From VXYL01 sp963665195 (GTDB taxonomy: Bacteria > Pseudomonadota > Gammaproteobacteria > Pseudomonadales > Azotimanducaceae): 64,000 nt of DNA. Positions within the stretch are counted from its first letter, which is position 1; each line of letters opens with the position of its first letter. Below are positions 35,089-42,116 of the stretch, one piece after another. The position numbers and the translations under genes were made by a program. A model generated the notes under the pieces. That model saw nothing but the letters and a program-made list of their open reading frames with translations. It was not told the DNA's origin and ran no database searches. Where the stretch lies: NCBI GenBank assembly GCA_963665195.1, contig OY762070.1, positions 2,976,001-3,040,000 of the forward strand, read 5' to 3'.

Positions 35089-36290
35089 ACTCCATACTCC
35101 GCAGCGCCGTAGCTCGCCTGCAGCGCCGTTGCGTTCCGCAAGAGCGAGACCACCACCGCGAACGACGCGGCTGCGATGCTGATCCAGAAGATCTCCGTCC
35201 CGAATCGCAAGCCCGCCAGCAAGTGCCAAAGACCGACGGCGATGCCGGCGAAGGCCGCCGCGACGCTGGCCGTGGACAAGAGGCCGTACGCGAGCAGCAC
35301 CCGAGACTCGGTCCTGCTCGGACGCGTCGACCAGGACCACCGAGGGCCGAGCATCGTCAGCAGACGGAAGAACGCCTTGGGGCGCAGGTTCGGGATACCC
35401 ACCCAATCGGCGAGGACCCAGTATCCGTCCAGGCGCAACACAGGCAGCAAGTTCGCCACCAAGCGGACTCCGATCAGCAACATCACCACGAAAGCAAGCT
35501 GATTCGCGTTACCGTAGGGCGCGGTCGTCGCCCATGCGACCACGGTCGCGCACAACAGGAACGCCTCGCAGTAAACGCCACCGAGGGCCGCAACGAACCG
35601 ATGGTTTCGCTTATCGAACAGCCAGGAAGCGCTGATGTCGGTGTACGCCATGGGCATGAACAGATAGACCATTACGCCCGCCTCCCTAACCGCGCCGCGG
35701 TAGCGGCGGCATGCAACGGCGTGCCCTGCCTCGTGGACCAGCGTCGCCAGAAAAAGGCACGCGTAGCCTGCAAGCCAGCCGTCGAGGCGGTCGAACGTCC
35801 GGAGCGAGGCTGCGAACTGCGCATGTCGATGCAGAATCAGGCCCGTGCAAAGGACGACACCCGCCGTGAGCACGGCAACGCCCCAGCGCGAGAAGAGCGG
35901 ACGCAGCCAAGGTTCGACCACCGCGAGCAGGCGCGTCGGATCGAAGGTCCAGACCTTGAACAGCAGAGCGCGCGCCAGCAGCCCTACATCCGCCCGCGCA
36001 GCTTCCACACCCTCGAACAATCCGGCTCGCCGCGCCCGGTCCACCACCTTCTGGATTGCATCCGCCCGCGTCCCGGGCCCACCTTCATCCACCAGCTCGG
36101 CCACCGTCGTTCGCCCATCCAGGCGCCTCAGCACAGCGATGGCTGCGGGGCTCATTCGGTGATAGCGATCCGTCGACGGATTGCGCACCACGACCCACTT
36201 GCGCCCGGCCTCGTGCTGCACGGCGACTTCTAAGTCGCTGCGCAGGCGCGGATGGGCAGACTCGGCAGGTTGCGGCGAAACCGGAGCCAC
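35079..36290 (-). CDS. PqqD-like domain fused to M50-type membrane metalloprotease
   Basis: A 403-aa protein. Residues about 12-75 resemble PqqD/RiPP-recognition domains (LRSDLEVAVQHEAGRKWVVV, HRMSPAAIAVLRRLDGRTTV). Several membrane helices follow, with the zinc motif HEAGH at 186-190 (LATLVHEAGHAVAC) and a later LRLDGYW that supplies the third ligand in M50 proteases. Such fusions in RiPP clusters are candidates for leader removal at the membrane. I start at GTG 36290, just past the YcaO stop; an ATG at 36395 would overlap that YcaO by 95 bp and add a basic tail. Confidence 0.82.
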   Translation of the reverse strand: MAPVSPQPAESAHPRLRSDLEVAVQHEAGRKWVVVRNPSTDRYHRMSPAAIAVLRRLDGRTTVAELVDEGGPGTRADAIQKVVDRARRAGLFEGVEAARADVGLLARALLFKVWTFDPTRLLAVVEPWLRPLFSRWGVAVLTAGVVLCTGLILHRHAQFAASLRTFDRLDGWLAGYACLFLATLVHEAGHAVACRRYRGAVREAGVMVYLFMPMAYTDISASWLFDKRNHRFVAALGGVYCEAFLLCATVVAWATTAPYGNANQLAFVVMLLIGVRLVANLLPVLRLDGYWVLADWVGIPNLRPKAFFRLLTMLGPRWSWSTRPSRTESRVLLAYGLLSTASVAAAFAGIAVGLWHLLAGLRFGTEIFWISIAAASFAVVVSLLRNATALQASYGAAEYGVCR

Positions 36291-36300
36291 TGCGACCGAC

Positions 36301-37632
36301 TCAGGAAAACGGGTGCGGCATTGGATTGAGGTCTTGCGGCGACCGCGTCTCGATGCCGAACCACTCCGGCGTCTCGTAGAGTCGACGGTGGCCAAGCCAA
36401 GGATAGCGATGGTCCGCGTTGAGCGGCACGGCGCACGGTGCGACCACCTTCACCACATGCACGCCCAGCTCCCGGAACTCGCGGGTGGCCAGGTCCACCG
36501 CAACCACGTCGGGAAGCCGATCCACTGACTGGTCGAGCGCAGCTCTCAGCAGGGCCTGGCCCTCTCCAGCCAGCGCGGGAAGTTCCTCGACCTCCTGTTC
36601 CTGCGGCGAAGCGCCTAGGAACTCCAGATGCGGCTGCATCGTCTCCTCCAAATACACTTGACTGTGCCATTCGAAGTCCACGACGTTCGCGAAGTCGGAC
36701 GCGGCCATCCAGCCCGATGTCCTTGGGTCGCATTGCCGTTCGCGCAGCCGTTCGTACTCGGCTGCGGCTTCGAGCGCCGCCTTCCGGCAGGCTGCGCTGT
36801 ATGCTGCACGCGCCGCCAAACCTAGCGTTACAACGGGCCGCCCACCGAGCTGGCGGCGGAGCACGGCCATGACGACGGGAACGCCCAAGTCGTTGGTCAG
36901 ATTGACAAGCGTCAAGTCCGAGTCGCCCACTATCAGTCGCAGTTCGGCAGCTAATGCAGACCCCGGCCGTACCCGTAGGCGCGGTAGGCTGAGCCGGTTC
37001 ATCCACATGATGGCGAACGCGTCGCGCTCGCACACCTCGAAGTAGCCGGCAATGCACGCTGCCACTCGGGACCATGACGCGGCCATGCCCGTCGAAGTTG
37101 ACGGGCCGATTACCTCCGCCGGGGTCGACGGGGTGTACGGCAGGTACACCAGTGCCGCCGGCACCAGCGCCGGCGTGCCCGTGCGCAACGACTCGCCGCG
37201 CACCCAATAGACCTCGGATTGCGTGGTCATGGGCACAAATGGCCAGGCAGGCAGGCTGTACTGGAAGTCCGCGTAGAGCGGCAGGCGATCTTCGACCAGG
37301 AACTGAGGACCCGCTGCCCTCCCCCAAGCAAGCGCAGAGCGGTCCACGAACGCCGCGCAATAGCGCTCGATCGCCTCGAACACGGCCTTCGCAACCGCCC
37401 GGGAAAGGTCCGAATCATTCGCGCCTACGTCGGCAATGGTGCCTCCATCGGGCATCGCGCCGCAGTCGGCGACCATCGCGGCGCAGTAGTGCGCGCTACT
37501 GGCGACTTGTCCCGCGGACGCCGGGATGATGTGCAGGCCGTTGACGACCCCAGTGAGCGGCGATGTCACGATGCGGGCCAACGCGAGCGACTCGCCTGGT
37601 CGAGGTGCAGCAGTCCGGGCGGCAGCATGCAC
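36301..37632 (-). CDS. YcaO-domain azoline-forming cyclodehydratase (second of three)
   Basis: A 443-aa YcaO with the nucleotide-site glutamates in SRAVAKAVFEAIERYCAAFV and GYFEVCERDAFAIMWMNRLS. The C-terminus reads SPQDLNPMPHPFS, the proline-rich tail required by azoline-forming YcaO enzymes that convert Cys, Ser and Thr to thiazolines and oxazolines. Its partner for leader binding would be the ThiF-like protein at 39880-40950. It lies between the SagB-type dehydrogenase (3 bp upstream) and the M50 fusion. It is clearly diverged from the YcaO at 38506, so the two may act on different residues. Confidence 0.9.
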   Translation of the reverse strand: MHAAARTAAPRPGESLALARIVTSPLTGVVNGLHIIPASAGQVASSAHYCAAMVADCGAMPDGGTIADVGANDSDLSRAVAKAVFEAIERYCAAFVDRSALAWGRAAGPQFLVEDRLPLYADFQYSLPAWPFVPMTTQSEVYWVRGESLRTGTPALVPAALVYLPYTPSTPAEVIGPSTSTGMAASWSRVAACIAGYFEVCERDAFAIMWMNRLSLPRLRVRPGSALAAELRLIVGDSDLTLVNLTNDLGVPVVMAVLRRQLGGRPVVTLGLAARAAYSAACRKAALEAAAEYERLRERQCDPRTSGWMAASDFANVVDFEWHSQVYLEETMQPHLEFLGASPQEQEVEELPALAGEGQALLRAALDQSVDRLPDVVAVDLATREFRELGVHVVKVVAPCAVPLNADHRYPWLGHRRLYETPEWFGIETRSPQDLNPMPHPFS

Positions 37633-37635
37633 GGC

Positions 37636-38490
37636 CTAGTCCGCTGCCGCTTCAGTGCGCCGACCCAGCAGGAAGCAGATCACAGGCGCCTCGTTGACTC
37701 CGTCAACGCCGAGCAGGTCCGCGAGTTCGTCGTCGAAGAACCCGCCCAACGCGCAAGTGCCCAGTTCCAGCGCCGTGCCCGTTAGGTACAAGCTCTGCAG
37801 CAGCGCACCGACATCGTTCATGAGGAAACGATAGCCGCGATGCAGGTACTTGCTGAGCGTTCGCTCGAACACAGCCGTGACCACCAATGCAACAGCGCAA
37901 CTCCCCGCGAGCTCGACGTAGGTAGTCGTCTCCAAGAACGCCTCCTTGACCGAGTCTAGGCGCACCGCCTCAAGCGAGTGATCGATGACACGGTAGTGGT
38001 AGATCCCCGGCGCGACCCCCTCGCAATCGAAGACGAGTGGGTAGATCTCCAGCGGGTACAGGCCACCTGCCGATGTCGTGGCGCGCAGCAGCTGGCTGTT
38101 CGGCAGACTCGGCGCCCTGATCTCGCGTGTCGGCCCGTAACTGAACGCCAACAAAGCGCCGAGTTCCGCGACAGCCACCGGTCCCGCGCCGAAGGCGCCG
38201 CCATCCGAACTCACCGAGCGACGCCGTAGCAATGCGTCCTCAACGGTCATCGCGCCGAGCGACGGCGCCGGCAACCCCACTGAGTCTGAACCCACATAGC
38301 TCTTCCAGCTCCTCGCCATCATGCCAACTAGCTTCGGGTCGCTTTGAATGGCCCCAACCCGGTCCGCCAGAGAGGCGAAGTTCTGCCGCGTCATCTTCGA
38401 AGACTCGTGGAACACCTCGCTCTCCTCGTGGTCACCGTCGAACACATCGACCAGGGAATAGGTCAACGGATCCATCGTCCTCATCGCCAT
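37636..38490 (-). CDS. SagB-type FMN dehydrogenase (azoline to azole)
   Basis: A 284-aa nitroreductase-fold flavoprotein of the SagB class, which oxidises azolines to aromatic azoles. The FMN segment LRRRSVSSDGGAFG, the family landmark SAGGLYPLEIYPLVFDCEGV then GIYHYRVIDHSLEAV, and the C-terminal LHRGYRFLMNDVGALLQSLY then GTCALGGFFDDELADLLG are all present. It starts 15 bp after one YcaO and ends 3 bp before the next. Its presence predicts that at least some heterocycles in the product are oxidised. Confidence 0.92.
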   Translation of the reverse strand: MAMRTMDPLTYSLVDVFDGDHEESEVFHESSKMTRQNFASLADRVGAIQSDPKLVGMMARSWKSYVGSDSVGLPAPSLGAMTVEDALLRRRSVSSDGGAFGAGPVAVAELGALLAFSYGPTREIRAPSLPNSQLLRATTSAGGLYPLEIYPLVFDCEGVAPGIYHYRVIDHSLEAVRLDSVKEAFLETTTYVELAGSCAVALVVTAVFERTLSKYLHRGYRFLMNDVGALLQSLYLTGTALELGTCALGGFFDDELADLLGVDGVNEAPVICFLLGRRTEAAAD

Positions 38491-38505
38491 CGATCCGGGC
38501 CTCCG

Positions 38506-39849
38506 TCACGGAAAGGGGTGGGGAGCCGGGTTGAACTCCCGGTGTACCGGTGTATTGAAGCCAAGTCTGCCTGGCACTTCGTAGAGCCGATCCGCGCCAT
38601 AGGCGGGCATCCCATGGGCTGCAGTCAGTTGCACGGCACCGGGCAAGAAGATCTTGGGACAGTGCAGCCCGAGTTCAGCGATCTCCTCGCTGGTCGTATC
38701 GACAACCACGGCATCCAAGCCAACTCGCTCCACCGCGGCCAGGGCGCACCGGAGTTCTTCTTCAGTATCGGCGAATGTGGGTGCCGAGCGCGGGGCTTGC
38801 TGGTCCGTACCCCCAAGGATGAAGTCGAGATGGCATGCCATGTCCGGTTCTGCATAGAGGCGAACGTGATCCTCGAACTCGCGGACGTTCGCGTAGTCCT
38901 GCGCGGGTCGCCAATCCGGTCGCTTGGCAACCAGTTCGCGAGCCCAGACGATGCTCTGATAGCTCTCCTTCAGCGCCTTCGCGATAGCCTTTTGCTCCGA
39001 CAGATCCGAAGCGGCGCCCACGGCCAAGATCGGGCCGCGAGCCGATGCGGTCCTTGCGACCCCAAGCACCGTCGGGATTGTGATGTCCAGCGTCAGATCG
39101 AATACGTCGAAGCGCAGATCGCTGCCGGCGAAGTGCCGCTCGTAGATCATCGCAAGCACAGGCGACTTCAGGAAGTCGATGCGCACCGGCGGCAAGCGGC
39201 GCACCCAGCGAATCATGAACGCGTCGCGTTCGACAACTTCGTAAAGTCCCGAGAGGATCGCGCGTGTTCGATCAGCCGCACACGCTTGGCCCGAGGAGAC
39301 CGAGAGACCCACGAAGTCGTTTGGGCAGTCTGCTCGTCGCGGCCGATAGGGGATGTAGACAAGTGCCGCTGGAATATGGCGGCGGCGCCCCGTCAGCAGG
39401 GAAGTACCCGGGGTCCAGTAGATCGGCAGGTCGTGCCGCCACTGTGCGAAAGGAAACGCCGGGTGTTCGTATTGGGCCGACGAATAGAGCTGCATCTCGT
39501 CCTTGCCCGCGCCAGCCGTGCCGAGCTCCGTCTGGCTTGCATAGACCAGGTCCTCCCACGCATACGAAGCGCAGCAGTAACGCTCCACGCACTCGCCGAC
39601 CGCAGCTGCGAAAGCCTCCTCCCATGAGAATCCAACCGCACCGGAGTGCCCTTCGATGCCTGCGCCCAGATAGGACTCGACATCAGCGGGAATGCAGCTC
39701 GCGCTGTAGATGCGGGGGTCCCCGGGCAAAGCAAGAATCTGCCGAACGTCCCGGATCAACGCGGTGCGACCGATCAGATGTGCTTCGGCCAACTCCAACG
39801 TCGCACGCGCCTGCAAGGCTCCTTCCGTGCTCATGTCTTCCGTGCTCAT
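38506..39849 (-). CDS. YcaO-domain azoline-forming cyclodehydratase (first of three)
   Basis: A 447-aa YcaO with SWEEAFAAAVGECVERYCCA and LSGLYEVVERDAFMIRWVRR as nucleotide-site segments and the terminal motif REFNPAPHPFP, a textbook proline-rich tail of azoline-forming members. It follows the ThiF-like gene closely, the usual pairing of leader-binding E1 partner and YcaO. The start region is odd: a 15-bp unit ACGGAAGACATGAGC is repeated, giving start codons at 39864 (GTG), 39849 and 39834, the two ATGs each with the same GGAAGAC site. I chose 39849. Confidence 0.92.
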   Translation of the reverse strand: MSTEDMSTEGALQARATLELAEAHLIGRTALIRDVRQILALPGDPRIYSASCIPADVESYLGAGIEGHSGAVGFSWEEAFAAAVGECVERYCCASYAWEDLVYASQTELGTAGAGKDEMQLYSSAQYEHPAFPFAQWRHDLPIYWTPGTSLLTGRRRHIPAALVYIPYRPRRADCPNDFVGLSVSSGQACAADRTRAILSGLYEVVERDAFMIRWVRRLPPVRIDFLKSPVLAMIYERHFAGSDLRFDVFDLTLDITIPTVLGVARTASARGPILAVGAASDLSEQKAIAKALKESYQSIVWARELVAKRPDWRPAQDYANVREFEDHVRLYAEPDMACHLDFILGGTDQQAPRSAPTFADTEEELRCALAAVERVGLDAVVVDTTSEEIAELGLHCPKIFLPGAVQLTAAHGMPAYGADRLYEVPGRLGFNTPVHREFNPAPHPFP

Positions 39850-39879
39850 GTCTTCCGTCCTCACGTAGCAACGCGCCTG

Positions 39880-40950
39880 CTAGCCCCAGATGCGCGGCTT
39901 CGGCCGGTCCTTCATCCGGCTGCACGCCGGACAGCGCGGCAGCTTCAGGACCGGGTGCGCCGCCGTCGAGTAGTCTTGCGAGTTGAAGGTGAGCAGACAC
40001 CCGCTGGTCTGCGGCGTTTCATCTGGATCCACCATGCGCACCACCTCCAATGCCGTCAGGCTAGCAGCGACATCTACCAGAGGAGGCAGACAGGCGTAGT
40101 CCTCTACATCAGTGGCATTGCGAACGAAGTCCTCGAACGCGCTGTAGGCCTCGAGGAAGGCGACATTACTCTTGAAGCGCATCTCAAAGCACTTGTAGCA
40201 GGCCGTCTCGCCTGGCGTGATCGTCGGACCGATGTGGATGCCGGTACCGTCCACAATGGCAGCGCTGGTCCACGGTAGCCGCATCTCCAGTGCCGCCAAG
40301 TTGAGCTCTTCCAGCCACGGATAGAAGAGGATAGGGCCTTGCACAAGCGCGACCGCAGCGTCCGCCAAGTCCAACGTCACCTGCCAGTCGTCCGCGTCCT
40401 TGGGAATCGTGGCATGCGATCGGATGGCGACGCCCAGCTTGCGCGTGCGGGAGTCTGGAAGTACAGGATCACCACCTATCACGCTGATGGTTCCGAATCC
40501 GAAGTTGGTTAGCGCGGAGACCAGCGCCGCTGACATCGGGCCGGCGCCGATGACGGCGACGTGCGCAGCTCGGGTCGCCGACAGTGCGGCGTAGCGCCCG
40601 CCGCGCCGCTCGAAACACTGAGCCAGCATCTCGTAGTGGTCTGCACTGCCTTCGGGAAACAGATCGCCGGGCGCCCCTTCTACCGGCACCACCAAGCCTC
40701 GCGCCTGCATTGCAGCGAGCGCCCTTGAAGCCCGCTCCGGATCGCACTTCGACCGCAGTTCCTCGACGATCTCGCTTCGGCACCTGCTGCCGTCCAGAAG
40801 CGGGATCAGGAAAGGGAGCACTTCCTTCACGACCAAGCCGCGCATTGCCACGGCCTTGTCTGGGCCGCGCAGCTGCACGCGGTCCCCAGGCAAGGGTACG
40901 ACGAGAACTTCGCTGAGGCGGACGCGAGGCTCAGGACTTTCGGGGGTCAT
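39880..40950 (-). CDS. ThiF/E1-like TOMM cyclodehydratase partner
   Basis: A 356-aa protein of the kind that binds the precursor leader and presents it to YcaO. Residues 1-95 have a winged-helix, PqqD-like layout. Residues 131-147 (VAVIGAGPMSAALVSAL) are the start of an E1/ThiF Rossmann fold. CYKC at 251-254 and CPAC at 340-343 form the structural zinc site of these partners. The ATG at 40950 has a GAGGAAG site; the much longer upstream frame is not protein-like. It lies 16 bp after the secreted repeat protein and opens the enzymatic part of the operon. Confidence 0.9.
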   Translation of the reverse strand: MTPESPEPRVRLSEVLVVPLPGDRVQLRGPDKAVAMRGLVVKEVLPFLIPLLDGSRCRSEIVEELRSKCDPERASRALAAMQARGLVVPVEGAPGDLFPEGSADHYEMLAQCFERRGGRYAALSATRAAHVAVIGAGPMSAALVSALTNFGFGTISVIGGDPVLPDSRTRKLGVAIRSHATIPKDADDWQVTLDLADAAVALVQGPILFYPWLEELNLAALEMRLPWTSAAIVDGTGIHIGPTITPGETACYKCFEMRFKSNVAFLEAYSAFEDFVRNATDVEDYACLPPLVDVAASLTALEVVRMVDPDETPQTSGCLLTFNSQDYSTAAHPVLKLPRCPACSRMKDRPKPRIWG

Positions 40951-40966
40951 AGGGCTTCCTCTGTCG

Positions 40967-41737
40967 TCACTGCCCGAACTGCCCCCTGAACTGGGCGAGC
41001 ACTGCGCTCGCAGGGAATCGCTCCGCCGCCGTCGCATAAAGGGCGGATGCAGCGGCCGGCCGGCCTTCGCGGCGGTAGTAGCTAAGCGCCAAGGCGATGG
41101 TGTCTTCTTCCCCCCAGGTGGGCCGAGCTGTCTCGCTCCTGCCCGCATCCGCGGCAGCGAACCCTGCCAACGCCTTCGACAGGAACTCCTCGATCCGTTC
41201 CCCGCCGCCCTGCTCCGCTGGGGTGCGGTAGTCCGCCATCGCGTTGGCGTAGTGGGCACGCGGATTGTTCGGATCCAGGCGCACCGCTTCCATCAGGCTC
41301 TCGATCACCGGTCCCAGCGCTGCAACCATCCGCTCCCGCGGCGTGAAGCCCAGCGCCATGCCGGCGGCAAGAGCGTGCAGCGCTCGACTCTCGGAATCGT
41401 GGGGCTCGATCGCCTCAAGCGCAGCGACGGCTTCGCGCAGGGCAACCTCGGCGGAAGCCAGTTCGCCTGCCGAGATCAACGCGTCCGCCAGCCGGTAGTG
41501 CGCCAGTCCCGACCAGTAGCGCTCGCCGCGGCTCGACGGCGAGCGGAGGGCCGTTGCGATGGCTTCCAAGCCGCCGAGGTCGCCGGTCAGCAAGGCACGC
41601 TCGAATGCTGCGGCTATCCGTGAGCCGATGTCGGATGGGTTGTGGTCCCGAGCGTCCAGCTGCAACCCCGCGGCGCTCAACGTGACGACCATCGCGGTCA
41701 ACAGCGCCGCTCCCCAAGGCCGCAACACGGAACTCAC
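40967..41737 (-). CDS. Secreted helical-repeat (TPR-like) protein of the peptide operon
   Basis: A 256-aa protein starting at GTG 41737. Residues 1-29 (VSSVLRPWGAALLTAMVVTL and the following SAAGLQLDA) are a signal peptide or membrane anchor. The rest is alpha-helical with TPR-like spacing: YWSGLAHYRLADALISAGEL, ASAEVALREAVAALEAIEPH, NNPRAHYANAMADYRTPAE, ALSYYRREGRPAAASALYAT. It lies 35 bp downstream of the precursor, ahead of all enzymes. A role in immunity, export or periplasmic handling of the peptide is possible but not shown. Confidence 0.72.
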   Translation of the reverse strand: MSSVLRPWGAALLTAMVVTLSAAGLQLDARDHNPSDIGSRIAAAFERALLTGDLGGLEAIATALRSPSSRGERYWSGLAHYRLADALISAGELASAEVALREAVAALEAIEPHDSESRALHALAAGMALGFTPRERMVAALGPVIESLMEAVRLDPNNPRAHYANAMADYRTPAEQGGGERIEEFLSKALAGFAAADAGRSETARPTWGEEDTIALALSYYRREGRPAAASALYATAAERFPASAVLAQFRGQFGQ

Positions 41738-41772
41738 CGCCGGTTCGCCGTCTGGCGTTCCAAAACAGCCCT

Positions 41773-41955
41773 TCAGGCGGCCCAAGCCATGCAACTCGTC
41801 GAGGTGCAGGTGCAGCTCGTGGAGCAGGCGCACCCGACCTCCGGCGCTTGGCGCTCTTCCAGGTCCTCGAAGATCAGCTCGTCCTGCCCGTCGACATCCT
41901 CGTAGCCCGCCTCCAGGGCGAGCGTGGGCAGTTCCAATTCGGTGTGTTTCAGCAT
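41773..41955 (-). CDS. RiPP precursor peptide with Cys/Ser/Thr-rich core
   Basis: A 60-aa peptide. The ATG at 41955 follows a GGGGAGG site. Residues 1-40 are an acidic leader (MLKHTELELPTLALEAGYED, then VDGQDELIFEDLEERQAPEV), of the kind recognised by ThiF-type partners. Residues 41-60 are the putative core GCACSTSCTCTSTSCMAWAA with five Cys, four Ser and four Thr, so 13 of 20 residues could be cyclised. Cleavage is likely near PEV-G or VG-C, a guess from composition. It is the first gene of an operon encoding all enzymes for azole formation. Confidence 0.88.
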   Translation of the reverse strand: MLKHTELELPTLALEAGYEDVDGQDELIFEDLEERQAPEVGCACSTSCTCTSTSCMAWAA

Positions 41956-42116
41956 TGTGGCCTCCCCGGACTTTGCTGGTCGTCGACGCCGCCCCATGCG
42001 GTGTCGACGAATCGCGCCGACCATCACTCCCTTTCGCACTTCGGCAACAGTGGGGAACATCACCAAGTGACCGTGACAAACGTCACAGCGTGACCATGAC
42101 AGCCCTAATTTGGGAG
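41956..42116 (-). promoter_or_regulatory. Leader region of the peptide operon with an inverted repeat
   Basis: The 161 bp between polA and the precursor contain a perfect repeat GTGAC-AAAC-GTCAC (42073-42086) flanked by further GTGAC half-sites at 42067 and 42090, about 115 bp before the precursor start. This is a plausible operator for the operon's own NarL-type regulator. No convincing -35/-10 pair is visible. An in-frame ATG at 42060 would extend the precursor, but its residues are strongly basic and unlike a leader. Confidence 0.45.

Noticed and set aside
30699..41955. Thiopeptide cluster, suggested by the Cys/Ser/Thr-rich core
   Set aside because: No lantibiotic-type dehydratase and no pyridine-forming cycloaddition enzyme are encoded; the enzymes fit linear azole and thioamide chemistry instead.
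41773..42060. N-terminally extended precursor starting at the ATG at 42060
   Set aside because: The extension is very basic (RRHRMGRRRR), unlike an acidic leader, and the strong GGGGAGG site is placed for the ATG at 41955.
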